Shown here: positions 1 to 8,365 of the stretch, piece by piece
Position numbering within the stretch: the stretch's first letter is position 1
Layout: each line of letters starts with the position of its first letter
DNA from: Flavobacterium sp.
GTDB taxonomy: Bacteria; Bacteroidota; Bacteroidia; Flavobacteriales; Flavobacteriaceae
Direction of reading: 5' to 3'
DNA length: 64,000 nucleotides
Assembly (NCBI GenBank): GCA_023259675.1
Contig: JALRGT010000010.1
Coordinates: forward strand, 35,128-99,127
Translations under genes and position numbers: made by a program
Notes under the pieces: generated by a model
Database searches by the model: none
What the model saw: the letters and a program-made list of their open reading frames with translations, nothing else
Told to the model about the DNA's origin: nothing

Positions 1-2
1 AT

Positions 3-518
3 GAAAGTTTTTATAATTCTGGCGACGCAATTGTAATTACAGCTCAATATTTTAATAAAAATTATGAGTTCGATGAAAAAGCACATTTGACCATTTCATT
101 GCAAAATGCCAAAACGAAACAAACTAAGGCCTACGATTTACTCAAAAGCACCAATGCGTATAAAGTGAATTTGGATGGGTTAGAGGCTGGTGAATATAAT
201 TTTAAAGTTGAAGAATTAAACACTAAAACTACTTATTCGAGCCATATTGAAATTTTAGATTTCGATATTGAAAAACAATTTGTAAATCCAGATATAAATA
301 AATTAAGCCAATTGGCAAGTCAGACTCATGGAACGATGTATTATCCCAATCAAATTAATGCCTTGATGAAATCCTTATTGGCCGATAATTCGTATCAAAC
401 CATACAAAAATCAAATACCACGCGTTCCCCATTAATTGATTGGATTTGGTTGTTAATTTTAATATCCATTTCCCTTGCCTCAGAATGGTTTATACGAAAG
501 TATAACGGATTATTGTAA
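3..518 (+). CDS. C-terminal part of a membrane-anchored protein (VWA/BatA-like, partial)
   Basis: The reading frame is open from the window edge (first whole codon at base 3) to the stop at 516-518, so only the last 171 residues are seen. The visible part begins with a beta-rich stretch resembling an Ig/FN3-like module (ITAQYFNKNYEF and following). It continues into a charged region and ends with one hydrophobic segment (WIWLLILISISLASEWF) and a short basic tail. Flavobacterial proteins with membrane anchors and a von Willebrand A-like domain often end this way, but the diagnostic N-terminal part lies outside the window, so the family name is an inference. A TTG at 87 is an internal codon, not the start. 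Confidence 0.6.
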   Translation, partial: ESFYNSGDAIVITAQYFNKNYEFDEKAHLTISLQNAKTKQTKAYDLLKSTNAYKVNLDGLEAGEYNFKVEELNTKTTYSSHIEILDFDIEKQFVNPDINKLSQLASQTHGTMYYPNQINALMKSLLADNSYQTIQKSNTTRSPLIDWIWLLILISISLASEWFIRKYNGLL

Positions 519-583
519 ATCAATATCGATGAAGTTTACAATTTCTAAAAACTATTTTAAGATAGAATAAAAAATATTAAATT

Positions 584-1540
584 TTGAAGAATAGTCTCTT
601 TTCTTTTTTTGAAAACAATAAAATAATACAGAAAATCTTTTTTGTTTTATTGTTGTTGGTATGTGCGTTTAATTCGGTTAGTCCACCAATGGCGTTACTA
701 TTGGGACTCGTTGTGGCTAATCTTTCCGGTCATCCATTCCTGCCGTTCAATCATATTGCGATTCGCTATTTACTTCAAATATCTGTAGTGGGTTTAGGGT
801 TTGGAATGAATGTGTACAGTGCTTTAGCAATAGGATCTACCAGTTTTTTATTTACGATTGACTCAATTATAAGCACCATAATTCTTGGAGTTTTATTAGG
901 GAAATGGCTTTTGATTGATAAGAAAACATCGCATCTGATTTCGTGTGGAACGGCCATTTGCGGAGGCAGTGCCATCGCGGCGATTGCTCCCATAATTAAG
1001 TCTGATGAGAAACAAACCTCGGTTGCTTTGGGGGTAATTTTTATATTGAATTCAATCGCTTTGTTTTTATTTCCGGCAATCGGACATTGGCTGCATTTAT
1101 CGCAACAAGAATTTGGATTATGGTGCGCTATAGCCATTCACGATACCAGTTCGGTCGTTGGGGCAGCCAGTAAATATGGAACGGAAGCATTACAAATTGC
1201 CACTACCGTTAAATTAGCACGAGCACTGTGGATTATTCCTGTAGCTTTGATAACCACGGTTCTATTTAAAAACAAATCAGGAAAAATTAAAATCCCTTAT
1301 TTTATAGGACTGTTTGTTTTGGCAATGGTTTTGAATACGTATTTCCCTCGAATTTCTGATTTTTCACCTACAATTGTAGCAATCGCCAAAATAGGACTTA
1401 CAATTACGCTGTTTTTAATTGGTTCCGGTTTGAACTTCAATGTTTTACGGGCAGTGGGTTTAAAACCATTATTCCAAGGAATATTACTTTGGGCATTTAT
1501 TGCTATAGCAACATTGTTTTCGATTCAATATTTCAATTAA
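584..1540 (+). CDS. YeiH/UPF0324 family putative sulfate exporter
   Basis: A 318-residue integral membrane protein with about ten hydrophobic segments. It contains the Gly/Ala-rich core SCGTAICGGSAIAAIAPI (about residues 125-142) and the segment AIAIHDTSSVVGAASKYG, both hallmarks of the UPF0324 (YeiH, putative sulfate exporter) family; the family's transported substrate is poorly established. Length matches the family (about 310-350). The start is TTG at 584, because no in-frame ATG precedes the first hydrophobic segment. The gene is monocistronic here, and its 3' end overlaps the convergent DUF1275 gene by 8 bases. Confidence 0.85.
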   Translation: MKNSLFSFFENNKIIQKIFFVLLLLVCAFNSVSPPMALLLGLVVANLSGHPFLPFNHIAIRYLLQISVVGLGFGMNVYSALAIGSTSFLFTIDSIISTIILGVLLGKWLLIDKKTSHLISCGTAICGGSAIAAIAPIIKSDEKQTSVALGVIFILNSIALFLFPAIGHWLHLSQQEFGLWCAIAIHDTSSVVGAASKYGTEALQIATTVKLARALWIIPVALITTVLFKNKSGKIKIPYFIGLFVLAMVLNTYFPRISDFSPTIVAIAKIGLTITLFLIGSGLNFNVLRAVGLKPLFQGILLWAFIAIATLFSIQYFN

Positions 1541-2276
1541 TTTTTCGTAAAACTTTTTTTCTTCTTTTCATCATTAAAAATTGAAATCGAAAATAATCAA
1601 AAAGAAGGGTTATCATAAGAAAAAATGTACCGATTAATAGGGTTTTCATTTCGAGGAAAGTATACATAAAGCCACCAAAAATACAACCACTAAAAAAGAA
1701 ACCAATTATTGATAATCTCAAATAGATACTGGTTTTTAATCTTTTGTTTTCTTCTGGTTTTTTATAAAAAAATAATTGTGACAATTCTATTCCCAAATCA
1801 GTAAAAAGCCCTGTTAAGTGAGTAGTTCTTACAGTTGCTTGAGAAATTTTTGTAACCAAAGAGTTTTGGCTTCCCATAGCAAAAAGTAGAGAAAAAGCAA
1901 TCCATCTTCCTTCTAAAGTTGATAAATCAGATGCAGTTCCGAAAATGCCAATACTGAACAAAACGATGATCTCAAGCGAAATTGGAATTACATAAGATAA
2001 ACTGGGATTCGTTTTAGAAATTAATTCGGTCAAAAAATTAGCAGTGAACGATCCCAGTAAAAAAAAGAGGGTAAATACAAAAAAAGTGATTGCCCCGGAA
2101 AAATTTTGCCGCAATACTTCTTCTGCAAAATAAGCAAAATGCCCAGTCACATTGGTTGTTAATGTTTTCAGGGCCAAAACTCCTGTTATATTAACTATTC
2201 CCGCTACAAATGACAATAACGTCGCTAGGCGCAAATTATGAATAAAAGTTCTTTTTTTTCCTTGATGGCGAAACAT
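1533..2276 (-). CDS. YoaK/DUF1275 family membrane protein
   Basis: A 247-residue membrane protein with six predicted hydrophobic segments. The early segment SFVAGIVNITGVLAL and the later motif THLTGLFTDLGIELSQL are typical of the DUF1275 (YoaK) family, whose function is unknown. The C-terminus is strongly basic (MMKRRKKVLRKIN). The start at 2276 follows an A/T-rich leader without a recognisable promoter. It converges with the YeiH-type gene and overlaps it by 8 bases. Confidence 0.85.
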   Translation of the reverse strand: MFRHQGKKRTFIHNLRLATLLSFVAGIVNITGVLALKTLTTNVTGHFAYFAEEVLRQNFSGAITFFVFTLFFLLGSFTANFLTELISKTNPSLSYVIPISLEIIVLFSIGIFGTASDLSTLEGRWIAFSLLFAMGSQNSLVTKISQATVRTTHLTGLFTDLGIELSQLFFYKKPEENKRLKTSIYLRLSIIGFFFSGCIFGGFMYTFLEMKTLLIGTFFLMITLLFDYFRFQFLMMKRRKKVLRKIN

Positions 2277-2316
2277 GTCATTGCAGTTGTATAATTAATA
2301 ACTTAACAATAGAAAA

Positions 2317-4413
2317 TCATTTTTTCTGATACTTTTTTTTCTTTAAAATGTCTGAAGCCGTTTGATAATAGGAAATAGTTTCATGTACCAAATCTGTTCT
2401 TTCTTTATCTAAAGGTTTTTGCTCGTAATAAATTTGAAAATCTGCGGCAACTTTTGGATCAGGCTTTAGTGTTAGTTGAAACTGTTTGACCTCTTTTTTA
2501 GGTGAAATAATAGTTAATATATTGTCTTTTATCAATCCTAAATCCTGATACGTGGCAATTAAAGCCCTTGGTTTGTAATCTTCTTTTAATACATCTTGTC
2601 CAAAAAATTTACTTTGATAGTTGAAATTTAATAATCCAAAAAGCGTAGGCATCACATCAATTTGAGACATTAGATTGGCATACTTTTTTGGTTTAATAAA
2701 ACCTGGACTGTATATTAAGGCAGGAATTCTATATTTGTCAATCGGAAGTTCTGTTTTTCCGGCACTTGATGCACAATGATCCGATACAATAACAAATACG
2801 GTATTAGAAAACCAAGGTTGCTTTTTAGCTATTTCAAAGAATTTTTTAATGGCAAAATCGGTGTATTTTACTCCTCCATCCCTTGATTTTGCATCACCAG
2901 GAATGTCTATTTTATCATTAGGATAAGTAAATGGTCTATGATTACTTACCGTCATGATATGATTAAAGAAAGGTTTGTTTTCCTTTACTTCAAGATTCAT
3001 GACTTGTATTGCTTTGTTATACATATCTTCATCGCAAACGCCCCAAATATTGGAAAAGGTAATTTCATTTTCTAAAAAGTTTTTTTTGTCTACAATCGAA
3101 TAGCCGTTTCCGGTAAAAAAATCTTCCATGTTATCAAAAAAAGCATCGCCGCCGTAGAGATATTTCACGTTATATCCTTTTTGTTGAAATACACTTCCGG
3201 TAGAAAACTTATCTTTATTATCTTCTCTTTTTACGACACTTTCGCCAGCGGTTGGCGGAATACATAAGGTTACCGCCTCCAAACCACGAATTGTTCTATT
3301 ACCGGTTGCATATAAATTGGTGAACAATAAACTTTGAGTGGCTAAGCTATCCAAAAAGGGGGTAATGTTTCTTTCATTTCCATACATTTTCATAAAATTG
3401 GCACTGTAACTTTCGATAGTTATTAACACGACATTTTTATGATTTTCTACCGAATCACTTGTAATGAATCGCAAAGTAGTTTCATCTGAAATGTTAGGTA
3501 TTTGTTGGCTTAAAATATGATAGGCCTCTTTTTCGGGAAGTGTTTTATAAAATTTAAAATAATCTAACTTACTATTCATAAAAGCCAAATAAAATTTATA
3601 AATTCCATTGGACTGCAACTCATTAGAAAAAACATTTTGTGAATTTTCTGTAGTGGACAAAAAAGGAATTGCGGCAAATGAAAGTACGAACAGGACTAAA
3701 TATAGAGCGGATATTTTTATTTTTTCGACAAAAGTGGGAATGCTTTCAATATAGGTTTTAGACTTATTTACGATATAATACGTGACTATTCCAGCAATTA
3801 GGAATAATACTGAAAAGATAGGAATTACAGGATAAGATTCCATAATGTTGCCAATGACTTCATTGGTGTAAACCAAATAATTGACCGCTATAAAATTATA
3901 TTTCACACCAAATTCATTCCAGAAAAAGTATTCACTAATGGCATTTTGCAAAATTAAAACAACAAATAAAAACATCACAAAAGAAAAGAGCCAAAATCGA
4001 ATTTGTTTTCGGTGGTTAGGCAGAAAAAGGAACAGTGCAAACAAAAACGTTTTTATCCCAACAAAAATAGTTCCTATCAACGGCAATGCTCCTCCGTATT
4101 CGTTAAGGATTGATTTTCCAGATATTATATAAAGCAAGATTGCTACTAAAAGAAGTAAATTGATATATCCGTATGGTTTTAAATATTTTGCATTGGATAT
4201 GAAAATTAGATACAACCATAAAAAACCGCTAATGATAGTGAATACAAAAACATCAGAAACTAAACCAACGGAGAAAATCTTAATTGAATCAATCCAACTG
4301 AATGATGCTTGTGTGATAGGATGGAAAAATAAAATAGATCTTAACACGAAACTTATCAAAACATAAAAAAATGTAAGATAATAGAAAGGTGATAATTTTT
4401 TTATGAGAGGCAT
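2317..4413 (-). CDS. LTA synthase family sulfatase (phosphoglycerol transferase-like)
   Basis: A 698-residue protein with five or six N-terminal membrane segments (about residues 10-250) followed by an extracytoplasmic sulfatase-fold domain (about 325-660). Alkaline-phosphatase superfamily metal and nucleophile positions are present: Glu334 in TIESYSANF, Thr374 in GNRTIRGLEA, and Asp545/His546 in VSDHCASS. LtaS/MdoB-like enzymes move phosphoglycerol or phosphoethanolamine head groups from phospholipid to glycans or lipids at the outer face of the inner membrane. The acceptor in this bacterium cannot be told from sequence. It stands alone on the minus strand with a TAnnTTTG-type -7 element just upstream. 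Confidence 0.88.
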   Translation of the reverse strand: MPLIKKLSPFYYLTFFYVLISFVLRSILFFHPITQASFSWIDSIKIFSVGLVSDVFVFTIISGFLWLYLIFISNAKYLKPYGYINLLLLVAILLYIISGKSILNEYGGALPLIGTIFVGIKTFLFALFLFLPNHRKQIRFWLFSFVMFLFVVLILQNAISEYFFWNEFGVKYNFIAVNYLVYTNEVIGNIMESYPVIPIFSVLFLIAGIVTYYIVNKSKTYIESIPTFVEKIKISALYLVLFVLSFAAIPFLSTTENSQNVFSNELQSNGIYKFYLAFMNSKLDYFKFYKTLPEKEAYHILSQQIPNISDETTLRFITSDSVENHKNVVLITIESYSANFMKMYGNERNITPFLDSLATQSLLFTNLYATGNRTIRGLEAVTLCIPPTAGESVVKREDNKDKFSTGSVFQQKGYNVKYLYGGDAFFDNMEDFFTGNGYSIVDKKNFLENEITFSNIWGVCDEDMYNKAIQVMNLEVKENKPFFNHIMTVSNHRPFTYPNDKIDIPGDAKSRDGGVKYTDFAIKKFFEIAKKQPWFSNTVFVIVSDHCASSAGKTELPIDKYRIPALIYSPGFIKPKKYANLMSQIDVMPTLFGLLNFNYQSKFFGQDVLKEDYKPRALIATYQDLGLIKDNILTIISPKKEVKQFQLTLKPDPKVAADFQIYYEQKPLDKERTDLVHETISYYQTASDILKKKKYQKK

Positions 4414-4430
4414 AATTCTATTTTTTTTTA

Positions 4431-4438
4431 CAAAAATA
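4431..4438 (-). promoter_or_regulatory. Candidate -7 promoter element of the sulfatase gene
   Basis: Read on the minus strand the bases are TATTTTTG, which fits the Bacteroidota -7 consensus TAnnTTTG. It lies 18 bases upstream of the ATG at 4413, giving a very short leader. No clear TTG partner is visible at -33. Confidence 0.4.
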
Positions 4439-4595
4439 TGAATTTGGATTGATATTGGTTCATTCTTGTTAGCGTATAAAATCTTAAGTTTTACTTAAGA
4501 AAAGTATCTAACAACAATAATTACTGTGATTTTTAGTTTATTTGATGATTAATTTGATTGGCCAAAATTTATTGTTTTACACTAATAGAAAAATT

Positions 4596-5030
4596 ATGAA
4601 AAAGACACTCTTTTTAATGTTGCTTTTTATGGCAATTTCAGGGTATTCACAGGATTGGAAGACAAATTTTGATATAGTGAAAAGTGAAGCTGTAACCCAA
4701 AATAAAAATATATTATTGGTTTTTTCAGGTTCGGATTGGTGTGCGCCTTGTATTAAACTAGAGAAAATCATTTTTGAATCGGCGGAATTTAAAGAATTTG
4801 CCGCTACCAATTTAATTTTAGCTCGAGCTGATTTCCCTAGGAAAAAGCAAAATCAATTGGATCCAGAAGTTAAAAAACAAAATGAAGAATTATCGGAGAA
4901 ATATAATATTGACGGTATCTTTCCTTTGGTTATACTTTTAAATAACAAAGGGGAAGTTTTAGGAACAACAAGTTATAAAAATGTATCTCCAAAAGAGTAT
5001 ATACAGTTGCTTAATTCTTTTTTTAAATAA
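4596..5030 (+). CDS. Secreted thioredoxin-fold protein
   Basis: A 144-residue protein starting MKKTLFLMLLFMAISGYSQ, a good signal peptide. It has a thioredoxin-type active site WCAPC within SGSDWCAPCIKLEK and the later cis-Pro region GIFPLVILLNNKGEV. An ATG 54 bases upstream would add 18 residues before the signal peptide, so the start at 4596 is preferred. It is the first gene of a run of six same-strand genes; the ApbE gene follows after 5 bases. In this setting it probably keeps cysteines of a neighbour (for example the Cys-rich DUF4266 tail) reduced in the periplasm. That role is inference. Confidence 0.85.
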   Translation: MKKTLFLMLLFMAISGYSQDWKTNFDIVKSEAVTQNKNILLVFSGSDWCAPCIKLEKIIFESAEFKEFAATNLILARADFPRKKQNQLDPEVKKQNEELSEKYNIDGIFPLVILLNNKGEVLGTTSYKNVSPKEYIQLLNSFFK

Positions 5031-5035
5031 CAGTA

Positions 5036-6025
5036 ATGAAACGAGTCTGTATTATTTTTTTCGCTCTTAATGGATTGCTTCTTTCCGCACAAGTGACCCA
5101 AAAACGAACCCTCTCAATGTTGGGAAGTCCCTTTGAAATGATTGTTGTTGCCAAAGATATTATGGAAGCCGATGGTTATATCGATTTGGCTGTTGCCGAA
5201 GTTTCCCTTATAGAAAATATAATTTCCGATTGGATACCAACAACTCCACTTTCTGAAGTCAATAGAAATGCAGGAAATATACCAGTTCAAGTACCACAGG
5301 AATTATTTGATTTAGTAGAACGTTCCATTAAAGTTTCGGAATTAACTTCTGGTGCATTTGACATTAGTTATGCTTCCATGGATAAAATTTGGAAATTTGA
5401 TGGCAGTATGAGCCGCATGCCAAGCCCAGAAGAAATTAAAAACTCGGTTTCCAAAGTAGGATATAAAAATATAATCTTAGACCAGAAAACGCACTCTATA
5501 TTTCTTAAAAATACAGGAATGAAATTGGGGTTAGGAGGAATCGGTCAAGGATTTATTGCCGATAAAATTAAAGCAATGCTAGTTGCGAAAGGGGTCCAAG
5601 CCGGAATTGTAAATATCTCTGGCGATATCAATGCTTGGGGAAAACAACTGAATGGGGAACAATGGAAGATAGGTATCAAAAACCCATTAAATAAAGACAA
5701 AGTATTTGCGACTTTTCCAATAGAAGATAGTGCGGTAGAGACATCTGGAAGCTATGAGAAGTTTGTGACCTTTAATGGCAAAAGATATTCGCATATAATT
5801 GATACCAGAACGGGATATCCGGCTACCGGAGTAATCAGTGTAACCGTTTTTGCAAAATCTACTGAATTGGCGGATGCATTGGCTACGGGACTTTTTGTAC
5901 TCGGAGTTGATGTAGGGCTAGATTTGGTAAATCAATTGCCGGGTATAGAGTGCATATATGTTGATGATATCGGAAAAATATTTGCTTCAAAAAATATTGA
6001 TTTAAAAAAATATAACAATGAATAA
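5036..6025 (+). CDS. apbE: FAD:protein FMN transferase (ApbE)
   Basis: A 329-residue exported protein with N-terminal signal peptide MKRVCIIFFALNGLLLSAQ. ApbE landmarks occur in order: DISYASMDKIWKF, LGLGGIGQGFIADKI, VNISGDINAWG, ETSGSYEKF and YSHIIDTRTGYPA, the last being the metal-binding and FAD-binding region. ApbE attaches FMN from FAD through a phosphoester to Thr/Ser of extracytoplasmic redox proteins. No classical target (NqrC, RnfG, FMN-bind domain) is encoded nearby, so the substrate is open. The gene overlaps the DUF4266 start by 8 bases, implying coupled translation. Confidence 0.92.
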   Translation: MKRVCIIFFALNGLLLSAQVTQKRTLSMLGSPFEMIVVAKDIMEADGYIDLAVAEVSLIENIISDWIPTTPLSEVNRNAGNIPVQVPQELFDLVERSIKVSELTSGAFDISYASMDKIWKFDGSMSRMPSPEEIKNSVSKVGYKNIILDQKTHSIFLKNTGMKLGLGGIGQGFIADKIKAMLVAKGVQAGIVNISGDINAWGKQLNGEQWKIGIKNPLNKDKVFATFPIEDSAVETSGSYEKFVTFNGKRYSHIIDTRTGYPATGVISVTVFAKSTELADALATGLFVLGVDVGLDLVNQLPGIECIYVDDIGKIFASKNIDLKKYNNE

Positions 6026-6227
6026 AATACTCCTTTTAGGTGTTTTACTTGTAATAATGCAATCTTGTGTTGCTGTAAAAGAATATGATAAATTATATAT
6101 AAATGACCCTGATATGAAGTTATCTGCAAAAAAGTCTGAAAAGTATGAAACTACTTTTCAGGTATATCGGGAATCTGCAGCAGGAGCAAATGGAGGAAAA
6201 ACTGGTGGCGGATGTGGTTGTAATTAA
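6018..6227 (+). CDS. DUF4266 small lipoprotein with Gly/Cys tail
   Basis: A 69-residue protein. The N-terminus is a lipoprotein signal with a lipobox-like LVIMQSC (Cys17). A DUF4266-like middle follows (VAVKEYDKLYINDPDMKL), and the C-terminus is a glycine-rich tail ending GGKTGGGCGCN with two cysteines. DUF4266 proteins are regularly found beside DUF3570 and ApbE genes; their function is not known to me. The short length, membrane anchor and terminal CxC suggest a carrier of a metal, thiol or other modification. It overlaps apbE by 8 bases and is followed after 9 bases by the DUF3570 gene. Confidence 0.8.
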   Translation: MNKILLLGVLLVIMQSCVAVKEYDKLYINDPDMKLSAKKSEKYETTFQVYRESAAGANGGKTGGGCGCN

Positions 6228-6236
6228 TTATTAAAG

Positions 6237-7691
6237 ATGAAAAATATAATAACAGTAACTATATTACTGGTAAGCTATGTAACTTTTGCACAGAAAAAAG
6301 ATGCTACTGAACCTTTTAAAAAAAGAATTTTAGAAAATGGAGAAGTAGATTTTTTGTTGAGTTATTACAATCAGGATGGAACCCATTCTCCAGTTAGTGG
6401 TGGAATTGGTTCTGAAAAATTAACAGATATTGCTTCAAATATAGTAGTCGCTGTACCTTTAAATGCAGATGACGTATTAACTTTTGATGTTGGGGTGTCA
6501 TCATATACATCGGCATCATCCAGTAATATTAATCCTTTTAATGCAACTGGAGCATCAGGTGGTGGTGATGACGAATATGATGATGATAAAAACACACTAG
6601 GAAAAGCAGCTGCAGCCATCAATCCATACGGAACACCATGGCAAGCTTCATCCGGAGCTTCAAAGAGTGATCAATTGGCCTCGGTTTCGGCTAATTATAG
6701 TCATAGTTCAGATAGCAGGAATACTCTTTGGAGTGCTGATGTATCCTTTTCTAATGAATACGATTATACCTCAGTTGGTTTTGGAGGTGGTTTAACCAAA
6801 TTATTTAACCAAAAAAACACAGAGTTCAGTGTAAAAGGGAATGTTTATCTAGATCAATGGCGACCTATTTATCCTACGGAATTACATGAATTTGAATTAC
6901 ATGGAACTAATTTTCAAAATAGTGGATTTTTCTCAGGAGTTCCTATTTTAGATCAAAATGGCGTTCAGTCATTTGCTTATTTGCCTTCGGCATTTACGCC
7001 ATATAGTATTGTAAACAGAAATTCTTATTCGGCTTCCATTTCTTTTTCTCAAATTTTGACAAAGAAAATCCAAATGTCAATTTTCATGGATTTATTAAAA
7101 CAAGAAGGATTATTAGGAACACCTTATCAAAGAATCTATTTTGCGGATAAGGCCAATTTCTATATTGGACAACCACAATATATTACTACTTATGATACTT
7201 CTAAAAATACGGGAGTATACCAACTGGCTGATGATAAAGAACGTTTGCCGAGTTCTCGTTTTAAAGTTCCGATTGGTGTAAGATTTAATTTTTACATCAA
7301 TGAATATGTTGTTGCTAGAACTTATTACAGGTATTATCAAGACAATTGGGGAATTCAAGCGCATACGGCTTCGATTGAATTACCTGTTAAGTTAAGTCAA
7401 TATATAACAGTTTATCCGATGTATCGTTATTATTCACAAACAGCCTCAGATTATTTTGCACCTTATGAGCAGCATTTTTCAACAGAAAAATATTATACTT
7501 CAGATTATGATTTATCTATGTTTACCAGCAATCAATATGGTTTAGGATTTACTTATACCGATATTTTTACTCGAGCTAAGATTTTCGTTTTAGGATTAAA
7601 ATCGATAGATTTACGAATGAATCATTATCAGAGAAGTGATGGTTTATCGGCTAATATTGCTTCATTCGGATTTAAATTTGAAGTAGAATAA
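6237..7691 (+). CDS. DUF3570 family outer-membrane-type protein
   Basis: A 484-residue protein with signal peptide MKNIITVTILLVSYVTFA. The mature part is rich in alternating polar/aromatic strands (for example VVARTYYRYYQDNWGIQ and YITVYPMYRYYSQTASDYF) and ends SFGFKFEVE, consistent with an outer-membrane beta-barrel. The DUF3570 assignment comes from this pattern and the DUF4266 neighbour. A low-complexity acidic insert (GGGDDEYDDDKN) lies near residue 105. It probably forms the outer-membrane partner of the thioredoxin/ApbE/DUF4266 set, though the task of that set is unknown. The response regulator follows directly. Confidence 0.8.
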   Translation: MKNIITVTILLVSYVTFAQKKDATEPFKKRILENGEVDFLLSYYNQDGTHSPVSGGIGSEKLTDIASNIVVAVPLNADDVLTFDVGVSSYTSASSSNINPFNATGASGGGDDEYDDDKNTLGKAAAAINPYGTPWQASSGASKSDQLASVSANYSHSSDSRNTLWSADVSFSNEYDYTSVGFGGGLTKLFNQKNTEFSVKGNVYLDQWRPIYPTELHEFELHGTNFQNSGFFSGVPILDQNGVQSFAYLPSAFTPYSIVNRNSYSASISFSQILTKKIQMSIFMDLLKQEGLLGTPYQRIYFADKANFYIGQPQYITTYDTSKNTGVYQLADDKERLPSSRFKVPIGVRFNFYINEYVVARTYYRYYQDNWGIQAHTASIELPVKLSQYITVYPMYRYYSQTASDYFAPYEQHFSTEKYYTSDYDLSMFTSNQYGLGFTYTDIFTRAKIFVLGLKSIDLRMNHYQRSDGLSANIASFGFKFEVE

Positions 7692-7702
7692 AATTGAATC
7701 AA

Positions 7703-8365
7703 ATGCATATTTTAATAGTTGAAGACGAAATAGGGATTGCCAATTTTTTAAAACAGGGATTAGAAGAAGAAGGCTATGAAGTTTCAACAGCAACTGATGG
7801 AATTCAAGGGTTTGAAATGGTAAATAAGACTTCTTTTGATTTAATATTATTAGATTGGATGTTGCCTAAAATGAGTGGTTTGGATTTGTGTAAAACTATT
7901 AGGATTAATGATAATACAACTCCCCTTTTATTTTTAACGGCAAAAGATACTATTCAGGAAACCATTGAAGGTTTACAGGCTGGGGCTAATGATTATATAA
8001 AGAAACCTTTTAGTTTTGATGAATTAGTAGAGCGAATTAAAATTCATTTTAGAAATCATAAAGAAGCCGAAATTCTTAAACTAGGAACAATAGAAATAAA
8101 CCTTTCCAAACGTACTGTTCGGATAAGCGGAAATGAAGTTTCATTAACCCAACGTGAGTTTGATTTATTAAATTATTTAATAAAAAACAAGGGGGAAGTT
8201 TGTACCCGAAATCAAATTATAGTAGATGTTTGGGACATTCATTTTGAATACGACACCGGAGTTATTGATGTATTCATTAATGCCATCCGAAAAAAATTAA
8301 ATTTAAAAATTGAGCAAGATTATATAAAAACAATCCGTGGAGTGGGGTATATCGCTAATGATTAA
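7703..8365 (+). CDS. OmpR-family response regulator
   Basis: A 220-residue protein with an N-terminal receiver domain (MHILIVEDE start, phospho-acceptor Asp51 in LILLDWMLPKMSG, Thr in FLTAKD, Lys in YIKKPF). A C-terminal OmpR/PhoB winged-helix DNA-binding domain follows (LTQREFDLLNYLI through IKTIRGVGYIA). The ATG at 7703 matches the family's usual start; a TTG at 7694 would add three residues. It is transcribed with the DUF3570 cluster and abuts the sensor kinase, so it probably controls the upstream thioredoxin/apbE/DUF4266/DUF3570 genes. Confidence 0.92.
   Translation: MHILIVEDEIGIANFLKQGLEEEGYEVSTATDGIQGFEMVNKTSFDLILLDWMLPKMSGLDLCKTIRINDNTTPLLFLTAKDTIQETIEGLQAGANDYIKKPFSFDELVERIKIHFRNHKEAEILKLGTIEINLSKRTVRISGNEVSLTQREFDLLNYLIKNKGEVCTRNQIIVDVWDIHFEYDTGVIDVFINAIRKKLNLKIEQDYIKTIRGVGYIAND

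Noticed and set aside
6180..6227. ApbE flavinylation motif in the DUF4266 tail
   Set aside because: The tail has Ser/Ala/Gly residues but not the acidic and [ST]-[AG]-A-[ST] spacing of known targets, so no site is claimed.
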